Assembly (NCBI GenBank): GCA_902789245.1
Contig: CADAND010000012.1
Span: 1-64,000 of the forward strand
From: an uncultured Bacteroidia bacterium
GTDB lineage: Bacteria; Bacteroidota; Bacteroidia; Bacteroidales; UBA932
Length of the DNA stretch: 64,000 bases
Direction: 5' to 3'
The position numbers and the translations under genes were made by a program. The notes under the pieces are model-generated. The model made no database searches, was not told the DNA's origin, and saw only the letters and a program-made list of their open reading frames with translations. Below, piece by piece: positions 25,319-35,949 of this stretch. Positions within the stretch are counted from its first letter, which is position 1. Every line of letters starts with the position of its first letter.

Positions 25319-27229
25319 ATGACACTACTACTAACCGGAAGTCCGACCCGCTTCGGGGAGGATCGCTTTACTGATGATAACGGGTTGCTTGCCACTGTGC
25401 AGGCCGCGCTGCCGTTGTCTCCGCGCGTGCTGCTGGTCAGCGCGGCGCCGGACGACCGGGCTTTCACGGACTCTGTGCTGGAGTCCATGTCCGCCTGTAT
25501 CCGGAACTCCGGCATCTCGCCCTCCGGCGTGACGATGCTGGACCGGCGCAATGCGGACCGGGCGCCCGAGCTGGTGCGCAGTGCCGACTGGATCGTGCTC
25601 TGCGGCGGCCACGTGCCCACGCAGAACCGCTTCCTGCACGAGATCGGCCTCCGGGAGCTGCTCCGCGGCTTTGACGGGCTGGTGATGGGCTGCAGCGCGG
25701 GCTCGATGAATTGCGCGGAGCGCGTCTTCTCCCATCCCGAACTGGCCGGCGAGGCCACCGACCCGAACTACCCGCGCTGGCTGGAGGGCCTCGGGCTGAC
25801 GAAGCGCCAGATCGTGCCGCACTACGACCAGGTGCGCGGCGTGGTGCTGGACGGCAAGCGCCTCTTCGAGGACATCATCTTCCCGGAGAGCTGGCGCCAC
25901 ACTTTCTACACCTTCCCCGACGGGGGCTACATCCTCAGCAAGGACGGCCGCGAGACGCTGCACGGCCTCGCCTGGGAGATTTCGAACGGAACCATGCGGC
26001 AGGTTTCTGCCGAAAACGAAATATACAGCTTTATGAACGTCATATTCATTTCTCCACACTTCCCGCAGACCTACTGTCATTTCTGCTCGGGCCTGCGCCG
26101 CAACGGCGTGAACGTGCTGGGCATCGCGGATGCGCAGTACTACGAACTGAACAACGAGCTTCGCGGCGCCTTGACGGACTACTACAAGGTGAACAATCTC
26201 GGGGATTACGACGAGGTGTACCGCGCTGTGGCCTGGATGGCCCACAAGTATGGCAAGATCGACTGGATTGAGTCCAACAACGAATTCTGGCTGACGCAGG
26301 ACGCCCGCTTGCGCACGGACTTCAACGTGAACACCGGCATCAAGAGCGACCGCATCGCCGCGATCCGCAACAAGTCCGAAATGAAGAAATACTACGCCCT
26401 GGGCGGCATCCCGACCGCCCGGCAGATCAAAGGATCGGAGGGCGAGGCGAAGATCCGGGCTTTTGTGAAGAAGACCGGCTTCCCCGTCATCGCCAAGCCC
26501 GACAGCGGCATGGGCGCCAGCGGGACCGCCAAGATCCATGACGGGCAGGAGCTGGATGCCTGGTTCGCCGCCCATCCGGACAAGCTCGGAGAGTTCGTGA
26601 TCGAAGAATTCATCACCGGCCTGCTGGTGAGCTACGACGCGATCTTCAACTCGAAGGGCGAGCCCATCTTTGAGAACAACACCGTCTTCCCGACGCCCAT
26701 CATGGACATTGTCCACGACAATCTGGAGACCTGTTACTGGACCAACAAGGCTGTCCCGGCCAAGCTCGCGGCCATCGGCCGACGCACCGTCAAGGCCTTC
26801 GGCATCACGAGCCGCTTCGTGCACCTGGAGTTCTTCCAGCTGGACCGCGACCGCGCGGGGCTCGGCAAGAAGGGCGACTACGTGGGCCTGGAAGTCAACA
26901 TGCGCCCGCCGGGCGGCTACACGCCCGATATGATGAACTTCGCGCATGACACCGACGTCTTCCAGATCTGGGCGGACATGGTGGCATTCGACGAAGCCCG
27001 CAAGCCGCAGGGCGAACAGTACTACTGCGCCTACGCCGCCCGGCGCGACTGCTATACCTACAAGCATGGCCACGATGAGATCATGGCCCGCTTCGGCGCT
27101 GCGGTCCGCATGGCGGAGCGCGTCCCGCCCGCCCTGTCGGATGATCTCTGCGACATGGCCTACATTGCCCGCTTTGCGGACCGGAAGGACGTCGACCGCT
27201 TCTTCTCCTTCGTCTGCGAGCGCAGTTAG
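25319..27229 (+). CDS. Peptidase S51-like / ATP-grasp fusion protein
   Basis: 636 residues in one uninterrupted frame. Residues 1-237 are a class I glutamine-amidotransferase-fold peptidase of family S51 (dipeptidase E/cyanophycinase): LCGGHVPTQNRFL, nucleophile elbow GLVMGCSAGSMNCAE, late His in PHYDQVRG. Residues about 239-636 are an ATP-grasp ligase: GFPVIAKPDSGMGASGT (ATP loop), FVIEEFITG, and VGLEVNMRPPGGYTPDM (metal-binding Glu/Asn). An internal ATG at 26033 begins MNVIFISPHFPQ, where a stand-alone ATP-grasp protein would start, so the gene is a fusion of two usually separate proteins. It may form or trim a peptide-like bond; the substrate is unknown. Confidence 0.82.
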   Translation: MTLLLTGSPTRFGEDRFTDDNGLLATVQAALPLSPRVLLVSAAPDDRAFTDSVLESMSACIRNSGISPSGVTMLDRRNADRAPELVRSADWIVLCGGHVPTQNRFLHEIGLRELLRGFDGLVMGCSAGSMNCAERVFSHPELAGEATDPNYPRWLEGLGLTKRQIVPHYDQVRGVVLDGKRLFEDIIFPESWRHTFYTFPDGGYILSKDGRETLHGLAWEISNGTMRQVSAENEIYSFMNVIFISPHFPQTYCHFCSGLRRNGVNVLGIADAQYYELNNELRGALTDYYKVNNLGDYDEVYRAVAWMAHKYGKIDWIESNNEFWLTQDARLRTDFNVNTGIKSDRIAAIRNKSEMKKYYALGGIPTARQIKGSEGEAKIRAFVKKTGFPVIAKPDSGMGASGTAKIHDGQELDAWFAAHPDKLGEFVIEEFITGLLVSYDAIFNSKGEPIFENNTVFPTPIMDIVHDNLETCYWTNKAVPAKLAAIGRRTVKAFGITSRFVHLEFFQLDRDRAGLGKKGDYVGLEVNMRPPGGYTPDMMNFAHDTDVFQIWADMVAFDEARKPQGEQYYCAYAARRDCYTYKHGHDEIMARFGAAVRMAERVPPALSDDLCDMAYIARFADRKDVDRFFSFVCERS

Positions 27230-27351
27230 GACTTTCGTTTTTGGGTCGAATTCTTTCAATAATAGCTTACAGGGGCGCGAGAGGCTTCACCGCTTGCAGA
27301 AAAATCGTACCTTAGTAAGACGCGAACAACACTTAACAACTCATACCATTT

Positions 27352-28140
27352 ATGAAAACCATTTTCAAAACCATTACCGTTGCCATGGGGCTGGCGCTCC
27401 TGATGCCGGGTATCTCCGGCCGGGCCCAGGTCTATGCCGACTCCTCGACTCAGCTCGACAAGTATCTCGTCCCCGTGACCACGCCCACCGCGGCGCCGGA
27501 TGCGCAGGGATTCCTCGGCCGTTGGATGCTCCTTGAGCCGATCAGCAAGCCGAACCGTTCCAACACGGTCTTTGTGGACAGCTACATCCGCGAGGCCTTC
27601 GCAGTGCAGTACTTCAAGGGCCAGCTCGGCGACGTCCTCCCGAAGGACGGCGACAAGATCAAGGTGACCGTCGAGTACCAGCCGCCGGTGAATCTGCAGG
27701 GCGGCCGCCCGATGGGCTTCGGCATGGAAGCTCCCAAGTACGAGCAGAAGAAAGTTACCCTGAAGTGGCACGCTTTCGACAGCAAGATGCCGAACGTGAA
27801 GCTCTTCCGCTTCGCCACCAACCTCACCGAGGACCGCTACGGCGTGATCTTCTGGGCCTGCACCGTGGTCAACTGCGAGGAGGACATCCCCAACGTGCGT
27901 CTCGCCGTCGGTTCCAACTCCGCTTCCATGTGGTGGGTGAACGGTGAAGAGGCCGTCATCCTGTCCGGCGACCGCCGCCGCGTCATGGACGATGCCGCTT
28001 CCCAGCGCCTGACCCTCAAGAAGGGTCGCAACGTCATCTGGGGCGCCGTCATCAACGGCCCCGGCATGTCCGATTTCTGCTGCCGCTTCATCGACGAGGC
28101 CGGCAAGCCTGTCAAGAACATCACCCTTTCCACGAAATAA
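27352..28140 (+). CDS. Secreted protein of unknown function upstream of GH43
   Basis: 262 residues with a signal peptide (MKTIFKTITVAMGLALLMPG...GRAQ). The mature protein is beta-rich, with segments such as GRWMLLEPISKPNRSNTVFVDSYIREAF and ASMWWVNGEEAVILSGDRR that resemble carbohydrate-binding sandwich modules found beside Bacteroidota acetyl-xylan esterase and GH43 proteins. It has no catalytic triad that I can see. Only 3 nt separate it from the GH43 gene, so the two probably act on the same glycan. A weak promoter-like TACCTTAG lies at 27307. Confidence 0.7.
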   Translation: MKTIFKTITVAMGLALLMPGISGRAQVYADSSTQLDKYLVPVTTPTAAPDAQGFLGRWMLLEPISKPNRSNTVFVDSYIREAFAVQYFKGQLGDVLPKDGDKIKVTVEYQPPVNLQGGRPMGFGMEAPKYEQKKVTLKWHAFDSKMPNVKLFRFATNLTEDRYGVIFWACTVVNCEEDIPNVRLAVGSNSASMWWVNGEEAVILSGDRRRVMDDAASQRLTLKKGRNVIWGAVINGPGMSDFCCRFIDEAGKPVKNITLSTK

Positions 28141-28143
28141 TCG

Positions 28144-29601
28144 ATGCGCCATATGAAAACCAAGAATATTCTTCTCGCGGGCGCTTTCGCCCTGTTTGGT
28201 CTGACTGCAGCCGCCCAGGTGGGCGCGCCCTATATCCACGACCCGTCCACGATCATGGAGTGCGACGGCAAATACTACACCTTCGGTACCGGTGGCGGCG
28301 GTCTGATCTCCGCTGACGGTTGGGTGTGGGAGAGCGGCGCTGTCCGTCCCGGCGGCGGTGCTGCCCCGGATGCCATCAAGATCGGCGACCGTTACCTGGT
28401 CGGTTACAGCGCCACCGGTGGTGGTCTCGGCGGCGGTCACGCCGGCCGCATCCTCACGATGTGGAACAAGACCCTCGATCCGAACTCCCCGGACTTCGCT
28501 TACAGCGATCCGATCGAAGTGGCTCATTCTGAGGTTGATGAAGACTGCGACGCCATCGATATCGGCTTCCTCATGGATCCGAACGGCCGCCTCTTCTGCA
28601 CCTTCGGCACCTACTTCGGCAACATCCGCATGGTCGAGCTCGATCCTGCCACGGGTGCCCGCAAGGAAGGCGCCAAGGACATCGACGTGGCTATCGACTG
28701 CGAGGCCTCCTCGATGATGTATCAAGATGGCTGGTACTACCTGCTCGGCACCCACGGCACCTGCTGCGACGGCGCCAACTCCACCTACAACATCATCGTC
28801 GGCCGCTCCCGCAGCCCGTTCGGTCCGTTCCTCGACAACCTGGGCCGCGACATGCTCCAGGGTGGTGGCAAGATGGTCGTCGCTGCTGAGGACCGCCGCT
28901 TCGGCGCCGGCCACTTCGGCCGCTTCGTCGTCGAGCCGGGCGTCGAGAAGATGTCCTTCCACTGGGAGGCTGACCTCGACCTCAGCGGCCGCAGCACCCT
29001 CGCCATCCGTCCGATCATCTGGAAGAACGGTTGGCCGGAGGCCGGCGAGATCCTCGACAATGGCACCTACAAGATTCTCTCCCGCCGTCGTGGCTACGCC
29101 CTCGAGCTCACCGTGGACTTCGTCCGCGCAGCCGGTGGCATGCGTGGTTTCGGCCGCCAGGCCAATGAGCCTGTCGTCAAGGTCGAGAACCAGAAGCTGG
29201 AGGAGGTGATCGGTGGCTGGCCGGAAGGCAACATCGACGTGCGCGCCAACGACTACATGGCCCGTCCTCACCAGAAGTGGACGATCGAGGCCGTTCCCGA
29301 GGCCGGTGGCTATCTCGGCGGTCCGTACTACAAGATCGTGATCGAAGGCACCAACCGTGCTCTCGCCGCCGCCGGTGGCCAGGAGCTCGTCACCGTGCCC
29401 GAGTTCTCCGGCGCAGACGAGCAGCTCTGGAAGATCGAGCAGCTGACCGACGGCACCTGGCGCATCGCGCCGAAGGCCATCCCCGGCTGCCACCATCCCG
29501 AGAAGTTCTGCCTCTACTCCGTCGCTGACAGCACCCCGACCCTGGCGAAGTTCGACTTCAACAACGACAACGCCAAGTGGGACATCAAGCTCGTGAAGTA
29601 A
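28144..29601 (+). CDS. Secreted GH43-like glycosidase with ricin-type C-terminal module
   Basis: 485 residues with a signal peptide (ATG 28153 is an equally good start). The five-bladed propeller region starts APYIHDPSTIMECDGKYYTFGTG (Asp general base). A second Asp lies in DAIDIGFLMDPNGRLF, and a candidate acid Glu in CEASSMMYQDGWYYLLGTHG, all as in GH43 arabinanases/arabinofuranosidases. The C-terminal part (about 370-485, with QLWKIEQLTDGTWRI) looks like a beta-trefoil/RICIN module for sugar binding. Likely periplasmic or surface degradation of arabinose-containing plant polysaccharide. Ends in a strong terminator. Confidence 0.82.
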   Translation: MRHMKTKNILLAGAFALFGLTAAAQVGAPYIHDPSTIMECDGKYYTFGTGGGGLISADGWVWESGAVRPGGGAAPDAIKIGDRYLVGYSATGGGLGGGHAGRILTMWNKTLDPNSPDFAYSDPIEVAHSEVDEDCDAIDIGFLMDPNGRLFCTFGTYFGNIRMVELDPATGARKEGAKDIDVAIDCEASSMMYQDGWYYLLGTHGTCCDGANSTYNIIVGRSRSPFGPFLDNLGRDMLQGGGKMVVAAEDRRFGAGHFGRFVVEPGVEKMSFHWEADLDLSGRSTLAIRPIIWKNGWPEAGEILDNGTYKILSRRRGYALELTVDFVRAAGGMRGFGRQANEPVVKVENQKLEEVIGGWPEGNIDVRANDYMARPHQKWTIEAVPEAGGYLGGPYYKIVIEGTNRALAAAGGQELVTVPEFSGADEQLWKIEQLTDGTWRIAPKAIPGCHHPEKFCLYSVADSTPTLAKFDFNNDNAKWDIKLVK

Positions 29602-29618
29602 TTTAGAGTACTCCCAAT

Positions 29619-29654
29619 AAAAAGCTATCCTCAACCGGGGATAGCTTTTTTTTT
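29619..29654 (+). terminator. Rho-independent terminator
   Basis: Stem AAAGCTATCC / GGATAGCTTT with loop TCAACCGG followed by a run of T, 18 nt after the GH43 stop and directly before the aspS promoter. Confidence 0.88.
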
Positions 29655-29655
29655 G

Positions 29656-29663
29656 TACATTTG
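29656..29663 (+). promoter_or_regulatory. Promoter box TACATTTG for aspS
   Basis: Exact TAnnTTTG, 27 nt upstream of the aspS ATG and immediately after the T-tract of the previous terminator. Confidence 0.65.
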
Positions 29664-29690
29664 TAGATTGGAAAATTATAAACTATAAAT

Positions 29691-31462
<1,772 letters not shown>

Positions 31463-31466
<4 letters not shown>

Positions 31467-32470
31467 GGATCCAACTGAACTACGATTTGCTCGCGCAGAA
31501 TACCTTCCGGATGAAGGTGTCCTGCGCGTGCTATGTCGAGTACGAGACCGTGAAGGAGCTGGAGGGGCTCAACTTCGACCGCCTTCCGCAGCCCCTGCTG
31601 CACATCGGCGCGGGGAGCAACCTCCTCTTCACCGGGGACTTCCCGGGCACGGTCCTGCACTCGAACATCGAGTTCATCAAATACGTGGACGTGGGCCTCG
31701 ACGAGGTGCCCGTCATGGTCGGCGCCGGGGTGGTCTGGGACCACTTCGTCGAAGAAGCCTGCCGCCACGGCCTCTGGGGCGCGGAGAACCTCTCGCTCAT
31801 CCCGGGCGAGGTGGGAGCCGCCGCCGTGCAGAACATCGGCGCCTACGGCGTGGAGGTGAAGGATATCATCTCCGGCGTCGTGGCCTTCGACCTGCAGGAG
31901 CGCAAGAAAGTGAAATTCACCCGCGAAGAATGCCGCTACGGCTACCGTGACTCCCTCTTCAAGCAGCCGGAGTCCAAGGGCCGCTACGTCGTCACGAGCG
32001 TGCTCTTCCGCCTGACGCGCAAGCACAGTCCGCGCCTGGAGTACAAGGGCGTGCGCGACGCGCTCTCCTCTGTCTCGGACCTCACCCCCCAGCAGGTGCG
32101 CGACGCCATCATCCGCATCCGGCGGCAGAAGCTGCCCGATCCCGAGGAGATCGGCAGCGCCGGGAGCTTCTTCAAGAACCCGGTCGTGAGCCGGGAGGAC
32201 TTTGCGCGCATTTCGCCCGACGGGAGTGCCCCGCACTACGACCTGCCGGACGGCACGGTCAAGGTGCCCGCCGCCTGGATGATTGACCAGTGCGGCTTCA
32301 AGGGCGCGACGGAAGGCGGCGCGGCCGTGTATGAGCAGCAGCCGCTCGTCATCGTCAACGCCAGCGGGCAGGCCTCCCCGCAGGAGGTCCTCTCCCTCGA
32401 ACAACGCATCATCAACGGGGTGCGCGAACGCTTCGGCGTCACGCTGCACCCGGAAGTAGAGCACATATGA
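31463..32470 (+). CDS. murB: UDP-N-acetylenolpyruvoylglucosamine reductase
   Basis: 335 residues. FAD-dependent second step of UDP-MurNAc synthesis. Motifs: [17 protein letters not shown] (FAD), [33 protein letters not shown] (Tyr insertion typical of the E. coli-type enzyme), [13 protein letters not shown] (catalytic Ser) and a C-terminal Glu in LHPEVEHI. The start is GTG 31463, overlapping the aspS stop as GTGA. The frame-open region upstream is only the shadow of aspS. It overlaps murA by 4 nt. Confidence 0.95.
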
Positions 32471-33774
32471 GCAGATTTGTCATCGAAGGCGGACATCGCC
32501 TCAGCGGCGAAATCGTCCCCCAGGGCGCGAAGAACGAGGCCCTGGAGGTGATCAGCGCCGTCCTCCTCACCGCAGAGCCGGTCACCATCAGCAATGTCCC
32601 GGAGATCCTGGACATCAAGAACCTCATCGATCTGCTGCGCGGGATGGGCGTGGGCGTGGAGCGCCACGCCAAGGGGGAGTACACCTTCACTGCGAGCCAT
32701 GTCAACGAGTTCTACATCCGCAGCGCGGAGTTTGTGCAGAAGTGTGCACAGCTGCGCGGCTCCGTGCTCGTGGTCGGTCCGCTGCTGGCCCGCTTTGGCA
32801 GCGCCTTCTTCCCCAAGCCGGGCGGCGACAAGATCGGCCGGCGCCGCGTGGACACGCACATCGAGGGCTTCATGCGCCTGGGCGCGAAATGCGCCTACGA
32901 CACCGCCAAGCAGGCCTACAGCTTCTCCTCGGGCCGCTCGATGAAGGGTTGCTACATGCTGCTGGACGAGGCCTCCGTGACCGGTACGGCCAACATCGTG
33001 ATGGCCGCCACCCTCGCGGAAGGCACCACCACCATCTACAATGCCGCCTGCGAACCCTACGTGCAGCAGCTCTGCAAGCTGCTCACCGCGATGGGCGCGC
33101 AGATCGAGGGCATCGGCTCCAACCTGCTCACCATCCACGGCGTGAAGGCGCTCCACGGCGCGCAGCACAAGATCCTGCCCGACATGATCGAGGTCGGCTC
33201 CTTCATCGGCATGGCCGCGATCACGCAGAGCGAGCTCACCATCAAGGACGTGTGCTGGGAGCAGCTCGGCATCATCCCCGAGTGCTTCCGCCGCCTGGGC
33301 GTGAAGCTGCAGCAGCGCGGCGACGACATCTACATCCCCGCGCAGCAGAGCTACGAGATCGAATCCTTCATCGACGGCTCCATCATGACCATCGCCGACG
33401 CCCCCTGGCCCGGCCTGACCCCGGACCTGCTGTCCGTGATGCTGGTCGTGGCCACGCAGTGCAAGGGGAGCGTGCTCATCCACCAGAAGATGTTCGAGAG
33501 CCGCCTGTTCTTCGTGGACAAGCTGATCGACATGGGTGCGCAGATCATCCTCTGCGACCCGCACCGGGCCGTGGTGATCGGCCACGACCACAAGATCAAC
33601 CTCCGCGCGGGCCGGATGACCTCTCCGGACATCCGTGCGGGTATCGCGATGCTGCTGGCGGCGATGTCCGCCCAGGGCACTTCCACCATCGACAACATCG
33701 AGCAGATCGACCGGGGCTACGAGGACATTGAAGGCCGCCTGAATGCGCTCGGTGCCCATATTGAAAGAAAATAG
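32467..33774 (+). CDS. murA: UDP-N-acetylglucosamine 1-carboxyvinyltransferase, Cys-to-Asp variant
   Basis: 435 residues, EPSP-synthase-like fold, starting GGHRLSGEIVPQGAKNEALEVI with the catalytic Lys. It transfers enolpyruvate to UDP-GlcNAc in the first committed step of peptidoglycan synthesis. The catalytic loop reads PKPGGDKIGRRRVDTHIEGF: residue 121 is Asp (codon 32827-32829), where E. coli MurA has Cys115, the residue alkylated by fosfomycin. Asp variants are known from other bacteria and are intrinsically fosfomycin-insensitive. Coupled to murB by ATGA overlap. Confidence 0.96.
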   Translation: MSRFVIEGGHRLSGEIVPQGAKNEALEVISAVLLTAEPVTISNVPEILDIKNLIDLLRGMGVGVERHAKGEYTFTASHVNEFYIRSAEFVQKCAQLRGSVLVVGPLLARFGSAFFPKPGGDKIGRRRVDTHIEGFMRLGAKCAYDTAKQAYSFSSGRSMKGCYMLLDEASVTGTANIVMAATLAEGTTTIYNAACEPYVQQLCKLLTAMGAQIEGIGSNLLTIHGVKALHGAQHKILPDMIEVGSFIGMAAITQSELTIKDVCWEQLGIIPECFRRLGVKLQQRGDDIYIPAQQSYEIESFIDGSIMTIADAPWPGLTPDLLSVMLVVATQCKGSVLIHQKMFESRLFFVDKLIDMGAQIILCDPHRAVVIGHDHKINLRAGRMTSPDIRAGIAMLLAAMSAQGTSTIDNIEQIDRGYEDIEGRLNALGAHIERK

Positions 33775-33777
33775 ACT

Positions 33778-35946
33778 ATGCAGGTACTCAAATTCGGAGG
33801 CAGTTCGGTCGCGGATGCGACCCGCATGTCCCAGGTGATCGATATCGTGCAGGCCGCCGTGGCTCGCGACCGCACCATCCTGATCAGTTCGGCCATCAGC
33901 GGCTGTACGGACGCGCTGATTGCTATCGGCCAGGAGCAGGATCCCGCCGCCCGCGCGCAGCAGATCGAAGCGCTGCGCAGCCGGCACCACGCCATCGCCC
34001 GGCGCCTCTTCACGGGCGCCGAGCGCGAGGCCATGATCGCGGAGCTGGACGGCCTCTTCGAGGAGCTGTCCGCCGCGCCCGCCGAGGCCTGCGTGACCTT
34101 CGGCGAACTCTTCTCCACGCGCATCCTGGCGCGCAAGTTCGCCTGCGAGGATGTCCCCACCAAGTGGCTGGACTCCCGCCAGCTCGTGCGCACGCTCGGC
34201 GGTGTCGTGGCCGAAGGCCTGACCTATACCAACATTCTCACGGCCGTGCAGGCGGCGCCTGAGGTGCGGCTTTTCGTCGCGCCGGGCTTCATCGCCTCCG
34301 ACGGCGACGGCCGCGTGACCACGCTGGGCCGCGGCGGCTCCGACTACAGCGCTGCGCTCTTCGCCGCCGGCGCCAAGGCCTCCGCACTCGAGATATGGAC
34401 CGACGTGCCCGGCATGATGAGCGCCAACCCGAAGGTCGTCCCGGCCGCCGTCAGCATCCCCGACATTTCCTACAAGGCCGCCCTGACCCTGGCGGAGAAC
34501 GGCGCCAAGGTGCTCTACGCACCGACCGTCAAGCCCGCGATGGAGGCAGGCATCGCCTTCTGGATCAAGAATACCTTCGATCCCAAGCACCCCGGCACGC
34601 TCGTATCCGGCCGCCCGGCCGTGAAGGCGGGCGAGTGGATGGGCGTGACCAGCCTCAAGCATGCCGACAAGGGAGAATCCGTGGTCTGCCTGGTCGGCGA
34701 ATCGATACCGTCCCGGGCCTCCGCCGCCGGCCGCATCCGCGCGGCGCTTTCCGAAGCCGGCATCCTGCCGCTCGGCGAAGTCACGGGCGAGGGCGACGCC
34801 TTCTTCATCCGTGTGCGCCCGACCGTCGAGAACGCCGCCGTGGGCGCCATCCACCGGGAGTTCTTCGAGGCCCGGGCCGTGACCGTGATCCCCGTCTTCA
34901 TCGCGGGCTACGGGGCCGTGGGCCACGAACTGGTGCGCCTTGTCGGCCTGAGCGCAGACCGCATCGCCGCCCGGCGCGGCCGCTCCATCCGCATCATGGG
35001 ACTGGCCAACAGCCGCCGCTTCGTCGTGGACCTGCGCGGCATCCGGCCCGAAGAGGCCGACGCCCGGCTTGAGGCCGGGGAGAATGCCGCCGGCGGCGCC
35101 TTCATCGACGCCGTGCTCGCCAGCGCGCCGCGCGGCGCCGTGTTCGTGGACTGCACGAACGACGAGTGTCTGCACGAGCGATATGCGGAGCTTTTCCGCG
35201 GCGGGCTCAACATCGTGACCTCCAACCGCCGCTCCCTCGCCCTGCCCTACGTGCAGTATGCCGCCCTCAAGGCGGAGGCCCGCCAGAACGGGGCATTCTT
35301 CCGCTACGACACCACGGTGGGCAACTCCCTGCCGATCCTGGAGTCCATCGCCAGCGACGCCAACTGCAGCGACGGCATCGAAGCCATCGAGGCCGTGGTC
35401 TCCTGCACCCTGAATTACATCATCACGGGCTACGACGGCGACAAGCGCGACAGCCTCGCAACCCTGCTGCGCCACGCGCAGGACGAGGGCCTGACCGAGT
35501 CCGACCCGCGCACCGACCTGGGCGGCAAGGACGTGCTCCGCAAGCTGCTCATCCTCGCCCGCGAGGCCGGCGTGCCGCTCGAGGCGGACGACGTGCAGAT
35601 CACCCCGATGCTCGGTCCCGAATTCTTCGACTGCCCGCTGGACGAATTTTATCGCAAACTGGCCGAGTACGAGCCGCAGTTCGTCGCCCTCGAGGCGGAA
35701 CTGGACGCCGCCGGTGAACGCCGTCGCTTCGTGGCCTCGCTGCGCCGCGACCCCGCCGCCCGCCACGGCTACCGCGCCGAGATCAAGATGCAGCGCGTCG
35801 GCCCCGACAGCCCCTTCTACTGGATCAGCGGCACGGAGAACGTGACCCTGGTCCGCAGCGAGTACTCCGCGCCGCTGGTGATCAAAGGCGCGGGAGAGGG
35901 CGTCCGCCTGGCCGCCACCGGCATCATAAAAGACATATTGATGTAG
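33778..35946 (+). CDS. thrA: Bifunctional aspartokinase/homoserine dehydrogenase with a shortened regulatory region
   Basis: 722 residues against about 810-820 for typical ThrA/MetL. The aspartokinase domain is at about 1-290 (VLKFGGSSVAD; LGRGGSDYSAALFA). The homoserine dehydrogenase domain is at about 365-722 (VFIAGYGAVGHELVRL; TTVGNSLPILESI; GYDGDKRDSLATLLRHAQDEGL). Between them only one ACT-like unit is visible (ESVVCLVGESIPSRASAAGRIRAALSEAGI...VRPTVENAAVGAIHREFFE). The first ACT unit after IKNTFDPKHPGTLVSG appears missing, which matches the deficit of about 90 residues. Threonine feedback may be altered. It heads the dap-rich cluster. Confidence 0.93.
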   Translation: MQVLKFGGSSVADATRMSQVIDIVQAAVARDRTILISSAISGCTDALIAIGQEQDPAARAQQIEALRSRHHAIARRLFTGAEREAMIAELDGLFEELSAAPAEACVTFGELFSTRILARKFACEDVPTKWLDSRQLVRTLGGVVAEGLTYTNILTAVQAAPEVRLFVAPGFIASDGDGRVTTLGRGGSDYSAALFAAGAKASALEIWTDVPGMMSANPKVVPAAVSIPDISYKAALTLAENGAKVLYAPTVKPAMEAGIAFWIKNTFDPKHPGTLVSGRPAVKAGEWMGVTSLKHADKGESVVCLVGESIPSRASAAGRIRAALSEAGILPLGEVTGEGDAFFIRVRPTVENAAVGAIHREFFEARAVTVIPVFIAGYGAVGHELVRLVGLSADRIAARRGRSIRIMGLANSRRFVVDLRGIRPEEADARLEAGENAAGGAFIDAVLASAPRGAVFVDCTNDECLHERYAELFRGGLNIVTSNRRSLALPYVQYAALKAEARQNGAFFRYDTTVGNSLPILESIASDANCSDGIEAIEAVVSCTLNYIITGYDGDKRDSLATLLRHAQDEGLTESDPRTDLGGKDVLRKLLILAREAGVPLEADDVQITPMLGPEFFDCPLDEFYRKLAEYEPQFVALEAELDAAGERRRFVASLRRDPAARHGYRAEIKMQRVGPDSPFYWISGTENVTLVRSEYSAPLVIKGAGEGVRLAATGIIKDILM

Positions 35947-35949
35947 CGT

